A stretch of DNA of 64,000 nucleotides from Duganella sp. BuS-21 (GCA_041874725.1 CP097466.1:6076001-6140000), one strand, 5' to 3'. Numbered from the stretch's first letter, positions 20,839-29,277 are shown. Notes: a model not told the origin generated them from the sequence alone. Numbers and translations: made by a program.

Positions 20839-23441
20839 ATCAAGGGCGGCAGCGCAGTCGCATCCTCGCCCGGCTCGCCCACCAGCCGGCCGCTGCCGTG
20901 CATCAGCCAGTAGTGGTGGAACGCCAGGCGGATGTTGTCGCGCAGCTGGGTGTCGTCCCACGGCTTGGTATAAAAACGGTAGATGGCGCCACGGTTGATG
21001 GAGTCGAGCACCGCCTCCAGCCCGGTATAGCCGGACAGGATGATGCGTATGGTCTCCGGATACATTTCCTTGACCTTGCTGAGGAACTCGGTGCCGCTCA
21101 TCAGCGGCAGGCGCTGGTCGCACACCACCACCTGCACCGCATGCAGCGCCAGCAGCTCGAAGGCCTCGATCGGATTGGCCGCCGTCAGGATCTGGTAGCC
21201 GTCGCGGCGGAACAGGCGGTGCAGCGAAGCCAGCACGTTGACGTCGTCGTCGACGATCAGCAGCGTCTGCGGCGGCTGGCTGGCCGCGCCCGGCGCCGGC
21301 GGCAGGCTGCGGCCGGCGCGCACCAGCCGTCCCAGTTCGTCGGGCGCGACCGGCCGGCTGAAGAAATAGCCCTGGATTTCATCGCAACGGCTGCGCCGCA
21401 GCGCTTCGAGCTGGGCCCGTGTTTCCACGCCTTCCGCGATCACTTGCAGCTTGAGGCTGTGGGCCATGCTGATGATCGCCAGCGCGATGGCGGCGTCGTT
21501 GGGATTGGTGGTGATCTCGCGCACAAAGGCGATGTCGATCTTCAGCTTGTCGATCGGGAAGCGCTGCAAATAGGCCAGCGACGAATAGCCGGTGCCGAAA
21601 TCGTCGATCGCCACCTTCATGCCGAGCGCCTTGAGATTTTTCAGGACGGTGATGGTGCGCTCGGCATTGGACATCAGTGCGGTCTCGGTCAGCTCCAGCT
21701 CCAGCAGCTCGGGCGGCACCTGGTGGCGGGCCAGCGCGCTGCGCACCAGTTGCTCCAGGTCGCCCTCGACGAACTGGCGGCTGGCGACGTTGACCGCCAC
21801 CCGCACCGGCCCCGTGCCGTCGGCCAGCCAGGCGGCGATCTGCTGGCAGGCGGTGTCGATGATCCAGCCGCCGACGCGCACCACCAGGCCGGTGTCCTCC
21901 AGCACCGGCACGAACTCGGCCGGATACACCAGGCCGAAGCCGGGCCGCTGCCAGCGCAGCAGCGATTCGACGCCGCAGATGACGCCGGTGTTCAGGTTGA
22001 CCTTGGGCTGGTAGTGCAGCAGCAGCTCGCGGTTGTCGAAGGCGCGGCGCAGCGCCAACTCCATGTCCAGCCGCGCCAGCACCTGCACGTTCATGCCGGC
22101 GGTGAAGAAGCGGTAGCCGTCGCGGCCGGCCTGCTTGGCGCGCGACATGGCGGTGTCGGCGTACTTGACCAGGGTTTCGGGATCGCTGGCATCGTCGGGA
22201 TACAAGGCGATGCCGATGCTGGCGCTGAGCACGGCCTGCTGGCCGTCGAGCTCGAACGGCTGGCGCAGCGCTTCGCGCACGTCGGCGGCGGCGTTCACCG
22301 CTTCCTGCTGGTCGCGGTTCATGGTCAGGATCAGGGCGAACTCGTCGCCGCCGAGGCGGCCGGCGGTGTCGCGGATGCGCACGCATTGCACCAGCCGGTT
22401 GCTGAACTGGCGCAGCAGGTCGTCGCCGCAAGCCGTGCCGAGCGAGTCATTGATGCTCTTGAAGCGGTCCAGGCCGATGAACAGCACGGCGATGCGCCAC
22501 GGCTTGTCCTGCGCCAGCGCGATGGTGTCGCCCAGCGTGCGGAAGAACAGCGTGCGGTTGGGCAGGCCGGTCAGGCTGTCGTAGTGGGCCATGCGCTGCA
22601 ACAGCTCCTCGGACTGGCGCCGTTCGCTGATGTCGCGCGCCACGCCCAGCATCACGGTCGGCTGGCCGGCGCGCTGCAGCAGTTGCCAGTACAGCTCGAC
22701 CGGCACGGCCATCAGGTCGCTGCGCATCAGTTCCAGCTCGCTCAACTCCGGCGCGCGCGCGGGGCCGACGGCGGCGGCGAAATCGGCCAGCCGCGCGGCC
22801 TGCTTGCGCAGCGCCTCCGGCGTGCCGAGGCCGAGCCGGCTGGCGGTCTGGCCCAGCATGTCGAAGCGCGGATAGCCGAGCATGCGGCAGGCGCCTTCGT
22901 TGACGTCGACCAGTTCGGCGCTGTCGGTATCGAGCAGGAAGATGGCGTCGGCGGTGGCGTCCATGGCGCTGCGGAAGCGCTGCAGTTCGGCGGTCCGCTC
23001 GCGCACGGTGTTCTCCAGGCGCGCGTTATAGCTGCGTTCGCGCGCATGCAGCAAGCGCATTTCCAGCATGTTGCGGATGCGCATCAGGGTTTCGATGGGA
23101 TCGAAGGGCTTGCTGATGAAGTCGCGCGCACCGCTCTCGAAGGCGCGCATCTTGTGGTCGGGCTGGGCGGTGACCACCAGCACCGGCAGCCAGCCGTCCG
23201 GCTCCAGCGGCTTGAGCGCCTCCATCACGTCGAAGCCGCTCATGCCGGGCATCTGCAAATCGAGGATGATCAGGTCGTAACGGTGCGCGGCGTGCCAGCC
23301 GGCGACGACGCGCGGATCGGTGGTCGAACTGACCGCCTTGTACCCGGTGGAGGTGAGCAGGTACTCCAGCAATTCGAGATTCACGGGCTGATCGTCGACG
23401 ACCAGGATGCGGGCGTGAGAAAGGTCGGTGTGACTGATCAT
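20823..23441 (-). CDS. REC-PAS-GGDEF-EAL-REC cyclic-di-GMP signalling protein
   Basis: An 872-residue soluble multidomain regulator. The N-terminal receiver has phospho-acceptor Asp61 (LIILDLQMPG). A PAS-like domain follows (about 140-270), then GGDEF (about 280-440) with an intact active site RLGGDEFALI. The EAL domain (about 455-705) has variant ESL in GVESLLRW plus ELTETALM, IDDFGTGYSSL, VIAEGVET and EIQGYFFSRP, so it looks catalytically competent. A second receiver lies at the C-terminus, with its aspartate in VVCDQRLPLMSG and lysine in YTKPWDD. It could both make and degrade cyclic-di-GMP. The ATG at 23441 is preceded by GGAGG, so the 243-residue in-frame extension upstream is rejected as antisense to pncC. 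No kinase gene is adjacent. Confidence 0.92.
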   Translation of the reverse strand: MISHTDLSHARILVVDDQPVNLELLEYLLTSTGYKAVSSTTDPRVVAGWHAAHRYDLIILDLQMPGMSGFDVMEALKPLEPDGWLPVLVVTAQPDHKMRAFESGARDFISKPFDPIETLMRIRNMLEMRLLHARERSYNARLENTVRERTAELQRFRSAMDATADAIFLLDTDSAELVDVNEGACRMLGYPRFDMLGQTASRLGLGTPEALRKQAARLADFAAAVGPARAPELSELELMRSDLMAVPVELYWQLLQRAGQPTVMLGVARDISERRQSEELLQRMAHYDSLTGLPNRTLFFRTLGDTIALAQDKPWRIAVLFIGLDRFKSINDSLGTACGDDLLRQFSNRLVQCVRIRDTAGRLGGDEFALILTMNRDQQEAVNAAADVREALRQPFELDGQQAVLSASIGIALYPDDASDPETLVKYADTAMSRAKQAGRDGYRFFTAGMNVQVLARLDMELALRRAFDNRELLLHYQPKVNLNTGVICGVESLLRWQRPGFGLVYPAEFVPVLEDTGLVVRVGGWIIDTACQQIAAWLADGTGPVRVAVNVASRQFVEGDLEQLVRSALARHQVPPELLELELTETALMSNAERTITVLKNLKALGMKVAIDDFGTGYSSLAYLQRFPIDKLKIDIAFVREITTNPNDAAIALAIISMAHSLKLQVIAEGVETRAQLEALRRSRCDEIQGYFFSRPVAPDELGRLVRAGRSLPPAPGAASQPPQTLLIVDDDVNVLASLHRLFRRDGYQILTAANPIEAFELLALHAVQVVVCDQRLPLMSGTEFLSKVKEMYPETIRIILSGYTGLEAVLDSINRGAIYRFYTKPWDDTQLRDNIRLAFHHYWLMHGSGRLVGEPGEDATALPPLIQEAK

Positions 23442-23639
23442 TGCGCCTCCGGTGGATACGTACTCTTCAGTCAGCTTACCAGCCCCGACAAATGACGGCG
23501 CACGGCTGAGACCGTTGCAATTTCCGCAATACATTGCAACTATACCAAATTTTCGTGCGGCACTGGCATCGATCAGGAGCTGCATGGTACAGTGGCAGCC
23601 AGCCCCCCCCGCAGTCCGCACCACAGTGAAGGAGTAGCC

Positions 23640-24128
23640 ATGAGTAACAGCGACACCATCCTCGACCTTGCCGCGCAAGTCGGCACAGCACTGCAAGACA
23701 AGGGCTTGATCCTGGCCACGGCCGAATCGTGCACGGGCGGCGGCGTGGCCCAGGCCATCACCGAAATCGCCGGTTCCACCGCCTGGTTCGACTGCGGCTT
23801 CATCACCTATTCCAACGCCTCGAAAACCGAAATGCTGGACGTGTCGGCCGCGCTGATCGCGCAGATGGGCAGCGTGTCGGAAGAAGTGGCCGGCGCCATG
23901 GCCAGCGGCGCGCTCGGTGCGAGCAACGCCCACCTGGCGGTCTCGACCACCGGCATCGCCGGCCCCACCGGCGCGGTGCCGGGCAAGCCGGTGGGCACGG
24001 TGTGCTTCGGCTGGGCCAATGCCGACACGGTCCACACCGAACGCCTGGTGTTTGCCGGCGACCGTCGCGCGGTGCGCGAGCAGACCGTGATCCACGCCCT
24101 GCAAGGCTTGCTGCGCTTCATCAACTAG
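23640..24128 (+). CDS. pncC: Nicotinamide-nucleotide amidase, CinA C-terminal type
   Basis: A 162-residue stand-alone CinA C-terminal domain. The active-site region is ATAESCTGGGVAQAITEIAG, followed by FITYSNASKTEML and STTGIAGPTGAVPGKPVGTV, which are all family motifs. It deamidates nicotinamide mononucleotide to nicotinate mononucleotide in the pyridine-nucleotide salvage cycle. Length matches single-domain members such as E. coli YgaD/PncC (about 165). GAAGGAG precedes the ATG at 23640. It is divergent from the GGDEF-EAL gene across about 200 bases and lies upstream of the TraL/StbB-like gene by 60 bases. Confidence 0.93.
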   Translation: MSNSDTILDLAAQVGTALQDKGLILATAESCTGGGVAQAITEIAGSTAWFDCGFITYSNASKTEMLDVSAALIAQMGSVSEEVAGAMASGALGASNAHLAVSTTGIAGPTGAVPGKPVGTVCFGWANADTVHTERLVFAGDRRAVREQTVIHALQGLLRFIN

Positions 24129-24188
24129 GTTGCCTTCGCGCGGCAAAACAATTACTCTCGACGCATTCAAGCGTTTCGGGAGTCATTG

Positions 24189-24929
24189 ATGCAAAACACG
24201 GTACATTTTATTCTCCAGGGTAAAGGCGGCATCGGCAAGACGCTGGTCTCGACCATCCTTGCGCAGTGGATCGCCGGCAAGGACGTGGCCGAGGACCAGC
24301 AGCCGCTGCGCTGCTACGACACCGACCAGGAGAATGCTACCTTCTCGCGCTACAAGGCGATGAACGTCAAGCATGTGCCGGTGATGACCGACAGCCGCAC
24401 CATCGACCCCAAGCGCTTCGACGCGCTGATGATCGACATCCTCGAACAGGACGGTAACTGCGTGATCGACAACGGCGCCAACACCTTCTCGCCGCTGATG
24501 GGCTACCTGATCGAGAACGACTGCTTCTCGCTGCTGCAGGAATCGGGCCGCAAGGTCTATGTCCACACCATCGTCGGCGGCGGCGACACGCTGCACGACA
24601 CCGCCATGGGTTTCGTCTCCACCGCCAAGGCCACCAAGGTGCCGCTGGTGCTGTGGGAAAACGAACACTTCGGCCTGCTGCAATCGGCGGCCGGCAAGCA
24701 ATTCATCGAATCGCAGACCTATGCCGACAACGCCGCGCGCGTGGTGGGCCGGGTGGTGCTGTCGGCGCGCAACGCCGACACCTTCGGCGCCGACATCAAG
24801 AAGATGAACACGGCGCGCCTGACCGCCGCCGAGGTCAAGGAAAGCGACAAATTCAACGTCATGGAAAAGCAGCGCATCAAGGTGGTGTTCCGCGACTTGT
24901 TCGAGCAACTCGACAAAGTGCAGTGGTAG
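24189..24929 (+). CDS. ParA/MinD-superfamily ATPase resembling TraL/StbB
   Basis: A 246-residue P-loop protein. The deviant Walker A GKGGIGKT (residues 11-18) includes the signature lysine of ParA/MinD ATPases. Further motifs are CYDTDQENATFSRYKAM, a Walker B-like VIDNGANTFSPLMGYL, and HTIVGGGDTLHDT. This pattern matches TraL of IncP Tra1 regions and StbB of IncW/IncP plasmids, which take part in plasmid transfer or stability. It does not match chromosomal ParA, which has a different C-terminal half. Here it sits between core genes with no relaxase, coupling protein or integrase in view. The ATG follows a GGGAG site. It forms a two-gene unit with the membrane protein six bases downstream. The actual role on this chromosome is unknown. 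Confidence 0.75.
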   Translation: MQNTVHFILQGKGGIGKTLVSTILAQWIAGKDVAEDQQPLRCYDTDQENATFSRYKAMNVKHVPVMTDSRTIDPKRFDALMIDILEQDGNCVIDNGANTFSPLMGYLIENDCFSLLQESGRKVYVHTIVGGGDTLHDTAMGFVSTAKATKVPLVLWENEHFGLLQSAAGKQFIESQTYADNAARVVGRVVLSARNADTFGADIKKMNTARLTAAEVKESDKFNVMEKQRIKVVFRDLFEQLDKVQW

Positions 24930-24935
24930 GCGGCC

Positions 24936-25463
24936 ATGGATCAGCAAAAGCTGCGCACGCTGGTATTTGAAAAGACCGGCGTCAAAATCGACGTCGACGA
25001 TCCCGTGTTCGCGCTGGTGGCGCTGAACGAAGCGGTGCTGGAGGAAGCCGTGCAGCGCCACGTGGCGCTGATCGACGCCGCCTCGCTGGCGCTGGCGCAG
25101 CAGGCGCGGTTGGCCGGCGGCCTGCCGCCGTTGCAGGATGGCCATGGCCAGGGCGCCGCTCCCGCCGCCGCGCCGGGCTACGTGCCGACGCCGCCTTCGG
25201 GCCCGGTGCGGCCGATCGCCACCCAATCGTCGCCGGCCATCACGGCGCGCGAACTGCGCCTGCTGGGCGCCGCTGCCGGGATCGCCCTCCTGAGCGCGCT
25301 GATCGTGCTGGGCGGCCAGGCCGCCTTCCACAAGCCAGCGCCAGCGCCGGCATTGACGGCGGAGCAGATGCAGGCACTGCAGCATGCCGCCAAGCTTGAG
25401 CAGGCCATCGAGAAACTCGACCCCAAGGTCCGCGCCCAACTGCAAGCCGAACTGCAAAAATAA
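24936..25463 (+). CDS. TraM-like single-pass membrane protein partnering the TraL/StbB-like ATPase
   Basis: A 175-residue protein. The N-terminal region, LVFEKTGVKIDVDDPVFALV followed by ALNEAVLEEAV, resembles the short conserved domain of the IncP TraM-type proteins encoded next to TraL. A Pro/Ala/Gly-rich linker follows (about 65-105), then one transmembrane helix (about 108-130), then a short Ala/Gln/Lys tail predicted as coiled coil (LEQAIEKLDPKVRAQLQAEL). The N-terminal domain is probably cytoplasmic. It is six bases downstream of the ATPase, a strongly coupled arrangement. The assignment is tentative because TraM is small and poorly conserved. A palindromic element begins two bases after its stop. 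Confidence 0.62.
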   Translation: MDQQKLRTLVFEKTGVKIDVDDPVFALVALNEAVLEEAVQRHVALIDAASLALAQQARLAGGLPPLQDGHGQGAAPAAAPGYVPTPPSGPVRPIATQSSPAITARELRLLGAAAGIALLSALIVLGGQAAFHKPAPAPALTAEQMQALQHAAKLEQAIEKLDPKVRAQLQAELQK

Positions 25464-25464
25464 G

Positions 25465-25534
25465 CAAAACCGGGGTCAGTTCTGCCATTGGTACATGAGC
25501 TCGTGTACCAATGGCAGAACTGACCCCGGTTTTG
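25465..25534. repeat. GGGGTCAG palindromic element, copy 2 (35-bp arms, no loop)
   Basis: A 70-base palindrome centred on GAGCTC, with a single mismatch (25496/25503). The arm carries GGGGTCAGTTCTGCCATTGG, clearly related to the copies at 16741 and 53260. It lies directly after the TraM-like stop and ends one base before the ArsR operator palindrome, so it may also terminate the upstream transcript or insulate the zinc operon. Confidence 0.9.
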
Positions 25535-25568
25535 TGCTAACATATGAACACCTATTCATTTGTTAGCA
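25535..25568. promoter_or_regulatory. ArsR/SmtB-type operator and promoter region
   Basis: A 14-bp inverted repeat (TGCTAACATATGAA and TTCATTTGTTAGCA) has one mismatch and a six-base spacer. Its core TGAA-N6-TTCA is the classical binding pattern of SmtB/CzrA/ArsR metal sensors. It ends three bases before the regulator's ATG and must overlap its promoter (possible -10 TATTCA at 25553). It is expected to repress the sensor-exporter operon until zinc or a similar metal binds. Confidence 0.85.
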
Positions 25569-25571
25569 ATA

Positions 25572-25898
25572 ATGAGCTGCCAACACGATTATTCCGCCTG
25601 CGATCCACAGATCGCGCAACTGGCTGATCTGTTCCACCTGCTCGGCGACCCGACGCGCTTGCGCATCGTGCTCGCCTGCATGCCGGCGCCGATTGCCGTC
25701 AGCGACATTGCCGCTACACTGGAGTTGAGCGGCTCGCTGGTCAGCCACCACCTGCGCCTGCTGCGCGCCGCCCGCATCGTCAAGTCCGAGCGCCAGGGCA
25801 AGCAGGTTTTCTATTCCACCGCCGACGCCCACATCAGCGGCGTCCTCAACGATATGCTTGAACATATCGCCGAACCTTCCACCGGGACCGAAGCATGA
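25572..25898 (+). CDS. ArsR/SmtB-family metal-responsive repressor (zinc type)
   Basis: A 108-residue winged-helix protein. The recognition-helix region is SGSLVSHHLRLLRAARIV, and the wing contains RQGKQVFYS. The C-terminal helix carries DAHISGVLNDMLEHIAE, the D-x-H-x10-H-x2-E pattern of the alpha-5 zinc site in SmtB/CzrA. An extra Cys/His-rich N-terminus (SCQHDYSAC) recalls the alpha-3N site of CadC/SmtB. It should bind the palindrome directly upstream and release it on metal binding. I chose the ATG at 25572; an alternative TTG start at 25560 lies inside the operator. It overlaps the exporter by ATGA. Confidence 0.92.
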   Translation: MSCQHDYSACDPQIAQLADLFHLLGDPTRLRIVLACMPAPIAVSDIAATLELSGSLVSHHLRLLRAARIVKSERQGKQVFYSTADAHISGVLNDMLEHIAEPSTGTEA

Positions 25899-26899
25899 GC
25901 AAGCACCACGACCACGACCATCATGACCACGATCACCATCATGATCACGACCATGGCCACAGCCATGCGCATGGCCACCACCATCACCACGGCGACCCGA
26001 ACACCATGGGCCGCGCCTTCGCCATCGCCATCGTGCTCAACCTGGCGTTCGTCGGCATCGAATTCTTCTACGGTTTCCTGGCCAATTCCACCGCGCTGAT
26101 GGCCGACGCCGGCCACAACCTGTCCGACGTGCTGGGCTTGATGCTGGCGTGGGGCGCCGCCATCCTGGTCAAGCGCGCGCCGAACCAACGCTATACCTAC
26201 GGCCTGCGCAGCACCTCGATGCTGGCCGCCTTGTTCAACGCCATGCTGCTGATGGCGGCCTGCGGCGGCATCGCCTGGCAAGCCGTGCAGCAACTGCTGC
26301 ATCCCGATCCGGTGGCCGGCCTGACCGTGTCGGTGGTGGCGGGCATGGGCATCCTGGTCAACGGTTTCTCGGCCTGGCTGTTCATGGCCGGCAGCAAGGA
26401 CGACATCAATATCCGTGGCGCCTACCTGCACCTGGCCGCCGACGCCGCCATCTCGCTGGGCGTGCTGGTGGCCGGCTTGCTGGTCCGCTTCACCGGCTGG
26501 AACTGGCTCGACCCGGCAGTCAGCGTGGTGATCGTCGCCATCATCGTGGCCAGCACCTGGTCGCTATTGACGCAATCGCTGCGCATGATGTTGGCCGCCG
26601 TGCCGGACAATGTGGACCGCGCCAAAATCGAACAGTTCCTGCACAGCCAGCCGGGCGTAAGCTCGGTGTGCGACCTGCATATCTGGGCCATGAGCACCAC
26701 CGAGAACGCATTGACCGTGCAGCTGGTGACGCCGGCCGGCTATCCGGGCGACGGCGCCATCGACGCCATCAGCAAGACGCTGCGCGAGGACTTCTCGATC
26801 CAGCACAGCACGCTGCAGGTGCGTACCGGCGCCAGCGCGCTGGAATGCTGCCTGCAGGCGCCGGCGGCCGCAGCGGCCGCCCACGCGCACGCCCACTAA
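25895..26899 (+). CDS. Cation diffusion facilitator, zinc/cadmium exporter (CzcD/ZitB type)
   Basis: A 334-residue CDF transporter. A histidine/aspartate-rich N-terminus (residues 4-32, about 17 His) precedes six transmembrane helices. Metal-site motifs are [10 protein letters not shown] in helix 2 and HLAADAAIS in helix 5, the His/Asp pattern of zinc-transporting members. A cytoplasmic C-terminal domain (about 225-320) follows and ends in a His/Ala tail (AHAHAH). It exports Zn2+ (possibly Cd2+ or Co2+) in exchange for protons at the inner membrane. Its ATGA overlap with the ArsR repressor and the operator upstream indicate metal-induced expression. It ends convergent with cysK, overlapping by four bases. 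Confidence 0.93.
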   Translation: MSKHHDHDHHDHDHHHDHDHGHSHAHGHHHHHGDPNTMGRAFAIAIVLNLAFVGIEFFYGFLANSTALMADAGHNLSDVLGLMLAWGAAILVKRAPNQRYTYGLRSTSMLAALFNAMLLMAACGGIAWQAVQQLLHPDPVAGLTVSVVAGMGILVNGFSAWLFMAGSKDDINIRGAYLHLAADAAISLGVLVAGLLVRFTGWNWLDPAVSVVIVAIIVASTWSLLTQSLRMMLAAVPDNVDRAKIEQFLHSQPGVSSVCDLHIWAMSTTENALTVQLVTPAGYPGDGAIDAISKTLREDFSIQHSTLQVRTGASALECCLQAPAAAAAAHAHAH

Positions 26900-27828
26900 T
26901 CGGCCAGGCTGGCGTACAGGGCGGTGCTCAGGTAGCGCTCGCCGAACGAGGGGATGATCACCACGATCAGCTTGCCGGCGCTGTCGGGCCGCTGGGCCAC
27001 CTGCATCGCCGCCCACAGCGCGGCGCCGGAGGAGATCCCCACCAGCAGTCCTTCTTCCCTGGCCGCGCGGCGCGCGGTTTCAAACGCGTCGTCGTTGCCG
27101 ACGCAGACTATTTCATCGTAGATGGCGGTATTCAGCACGCCCGGCACGAAGCCGGCGCCGATGCCCTGGATCGGGTGCGGCCCCTTGCTGCCTTTGGACA
27201 GGATGGGCGACGCTTCCGGCTCCACCGCCACGCAGCGGAAGGACGGCTTGCGCGCCTTGATCACCTCGCCCACGCCGGTGATGGTGCCGCCGGTGCCGAT
27301 GCCGGCCACCAGGATGTCGACCGCGCCGTCGGTGTCGGTCCAGATTTCCTCGGCCGTGGTGCGGCGGTGTACGTCGGGATTGGCCGGGTTGTTGAACTGC
27401 TGCGGCATCAGGTAGCGTGGATCGGACGCGGCCAGCGCGTCGGCGTGGCGGATCGCGCCCAGCATGCCTTCGCTGCCCGGTGTCAGGATCAGCTCGGCGC
27501 CATAGGCGCGCAGCAGCATGCGCCGTTCGCGGCTCATGGTGTCGGGCATGACCAGCGTGCAGCGATAGCCGCGCGCCGCGCAGACCATGGCCAGGGCGAT
27601 GCCGGTGTTGCCGCTGGTGGGTTCGAGGATGATGGTGTCGGGGCGGATTTGCCCGGCCGCTTCGGCCGCTTCGATCATGGACAGGCCGATGCGGTCTTTC
27701 ACGCTGTGGGCCGGATTGCAGTATTCAAGCTTGGCGAGCACTTGCGCGCCGCTGCCCTTGGACAGCCGGTTCAGCCGCACCAGGGGTGTGCGGCCGATCA
27801 GTTCGGTGACGTCGTTGGCAATCTTCAT
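26896..27828 (-). CDS. cysK: Cysteine synthase A (O-acetylserine sulfhydrylase)
   Basis: A 310-residue PLP enzyme of fold type II. The PLP lysine is Lys44 in AHSVKDRIG, the substrate loop is [11 protein letters not shown], and the phosphate-binding glycines are in [24 protein letters not shown] is a CysK signature, and GISSGAAL appears near the C-terminus. It forms cysteine from O-acetylserine and sulfide. The motifs favour CysK over CysM. The gene has GGAGG upstream of its ATG. It stands between the zinc operon and the FKBP gene, and the overlap of its end with the CDF gene is convergent. Confidence 0.92.
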   Translation of the reverse strand: MKIANDVTELIGRTPLVRLNRLSKGSGAQVLAKLEYCNPAHSVKDRIGLSMIEAAEAAGQIRPDTIILEPTSGNTGIALAMVCAARGYRCTLVMPDTMSRERRMLLRAYGAELILTPGSEGMLGAIRHADALAASDPRYLMPQQFNNPANPDVHRRTTAEEIWTDTDGAVDILVAGIGTGGTITGVGEVIKARKPSFRCVAVEPEASPILSKGSKGPHPIQGIGAGFVPGVLNTAIYDEIVCVGNDDAFETARRAAREEGLLVGISSGAALWAAMQVAQRPDSAGKLIVVIIPSFGERYLSTALYASLAD

Positions 27829-27868
27829 GGAGGACCTCCGAGTTGGACGGAGCTTCCAGTCTACGCCT

Positions 27869-28393
27869 TTATTTGACGTCCACCAGTTCCACGTCGAAGA
27901 TCAGGGCGGAATTTGGCGGGATATTGCTGCCCGGGCTAGGACGCGAGCCGTAGGCCAGTTCCGACGGGATGATCAGGGTGCGCTTGCCGCCCACCTTCAT
28001 GCCACGGATGCCCTGGTCCCAGCCCTTGATGACGCGGCCGGCGCCGAGCACGAAGTCCAGCGGTTCGCCGCGCGGATAGGACGAGTCGAACAGCTTGCCG
28101 TGCATATGCTTGGCCAGCGGACGGTACAGCCAGCCCGAGTAATGCATCACCACCGTGGCGCCGACCGAGGCTTCCTTGCCGGTGCCGACCTTGGTGTCGG
28201 TGACGATCAGTTGTTCGGCGGCCGGACCCGGCGTGGCCGAGCCGACCACGACGGCGGCTTCAGGGGCTGGTGCAGCGGCCGGGGCGACTTCGGGCTGGGC
28301 CTGCGGCGCCTGGGCCTGGGCCTGGGCCTGAGCCTGAGCGTGAGCAACGGCGGCGGCAAACAGCAAGGCGACGAAAACGGAACTACGCTTCAT
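27869..28393 (-). CDS. Periplasmic FKBP-type peptidyl-prolyl isomerase
   Basis: A 174-residue protein. The signal peptide is at about 1-19 ([12 protein letters not shown]). A linker of Ala-Gln repeats and Ala/Pro-rich sequence follows (about 20-65). The C-terminal FKBP domain (about 66-174) contains [51 protein letters not shown] and [13 protein letters not shown], all active-site segments. It catalyses cis-trans isomerisation of prolyl bonds during envelope protein folding. The in-frame extension upstream to 29137 is antisense to tcdA and lacks a signal peptide, so the ATG at 28393 is preferred. The Ala-Gln linker is encoded by a six-base tandem repeat. Confidence 0.92.
   Translation of the reverse strand: MKRSSVFVALLFAAAVAHAQAQAQAQAQAPQAQPEVAPAAAPAPEAAVVVGSATPGPAAEQLIVTDTKVGTGKEASVGATVVMHYSGWLYRPLAKHMHGKLFDSSYPRGEPLDFVLGAGRVIKGWDQGIRGMKVGGKRTLIIPSELAYGSRPSPGSNIPPNSALIFDVELVDVK
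28308..28343. repeat. Six-unit hexanucleotide tandem repeat inside the FKBP gene
   Basis: Six units of GCCTGG or close variants (GCCTGA, GCGTGA) encode the Ala-Gln repeat just after the predicted signal-peptidase site. Copy-number change would alter linker length in steps of two residues without a frameshift. Confidence 0.85.
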
Positions 28394-28440
28394 GTGGTTT
28401 CTTTCGATGAGTTCTGTAAACAACTCGGAATGATAACAAA

Positions 28441-29277
28441 CTAGACGGCGTCCGGGGCTGTTGTCGGCGCCGCGTCGTCGGCCAGGCGGCGCAGCGCGTG
28501 GCCGGCGGCCACCATGCCGAAGGTGGCGGTCACCACCATGGCCGAGCCGAAGCCGGCGCAATTGAGGCCGGTGACGCCGCCGCTGCGGTCGTCGCCATCG
28601 ACCGCGCACACCTCGCCGGTTTCCGGAAACTTCAGCGGCTCCATCGAAAACACGGCGTCGATGTGGAACTTGGTTTTCTCGCCGCGCGGGAAGCCGTATT
28701 GGGCGCGCATGATCTTGCGCACCTTCTTCAGCAGCGGTTCCTGTTCGGTCCTGGCCAGGTCGCGCACCGAGATCTGCGAGGCGTCGGTCTTGCCGCCGGC
28801 GCTGCCGATGGTGATCACCGGCAGATCGTGCTGGCGGGCCCAGGCCAGCATGGCGGCCTTGGCTTTCACGGAATCGGTGGCGTCGATCAGGTAATCGTAG
28901 TTGCCGGCGCCCAGCATCTGCTCCAGGTTGTCCGGCTCGACGAATTCCTCGATCTGGTTGACCTTGCAGAAGGGATTGATCTCGGCGATGCGCTCGGCCA
29001 GCGCGGTGATCTTGGCCATGCCGACGGTGCTGCTCAGGGCCTGGATCTGGCGGTTGATGTTCGACTCGGCCACGTTGTCGAGGTCGATCAAGGTGAGCTG
29101 GCCGATGGCGCTGCGCGCCAGCGCCTCGACGATCCACGAGCCGACGCCGCCCACGCCCACCACGCAGAGGTGGGCGGTGCGGAAGCGCGCCAGACCGTGG
29201 GCGCCATACAGGCGGGCGATGCCGCCGAAACGCCGTTCGAAGTCGACGTCGTCAAATTGGGAAGGGATGCTGTTCAT
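28441..29277 (-). CDS. tcdA: tRNA threonylcarbamoyladenosine dehydratase
   Basis: A 278-residue E1-like ThiF/MoeB-family enzyme. The N-terminal family segment is RRFGGIARLYG, the nucleotide-binding motif is VVGVGGVGSWIVEALARSAI, and LTLIDLDNVAESNINRQ follows. NCAGFGSAMVVTATFG is near the C-terminus. It uses ATP to cyclise t6A37 to ct6A in tRNAs that read ANN codons. The length and motifs match E. coli TcdA (CsdL, 268 residues). It lies 47 bases upstream of the FKBP gene on the same strand and is divergent from the exported protein at 29351. Confidence 0.92.
   Translation of the reverse strand: MNSIPSQFDDVDFERRFGGIARLYGAHGLARFRTAHLCVVGVGGVGSWIVEALARSAIGQLTLIDLDNVAESNINRQIQALSSTVGMAKITALAERIAEINPFCKVNQIEEFVEPDNLEQMLGAGNYDYLIDATDSVKAKAAMLAWARQHDLPVITIGSAGGKTDASQISVRDLARTEQEPLLKKVRKIMRAQYGFPRGEKTKFHIDAVFSMEPLKFPETGEVCAVDGDDRSGGVTGLNCAGFGSAMVVTATFGMVAAGHALRRLADDAAPTTAPDAV

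Noticed and set aside
20664..23495. A 943-codon open frame on the plus strand
   Set aside because: It lies antisense to the REC-PAS-GGDEF-EAL-REC gene and its translation is His/Gln/Arg/Ala-rich with no fold motif. High GC creates such long shadow frames.
23442..24170. N-terminal extension of the GGDEF-EAL protein by 243 residues
   Set aside because: A GGAGG site and a receiver-domain start support the ATG at 23441; the extension is antisense to pncC and lacks sensible composition.
26149..27876. A 575-codon plus-strand frame crossing the CDF end and all of cysK
   Set aside because: It overlaps two genes with clear motifs in other frames, and its own sequence shows no domain.
28394..29137. 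N-terminal extension of the FKBP gene
   Set aside because: It is antisense/out of frame with tcdA and would bury the clear signal peptide that begins at 28393.
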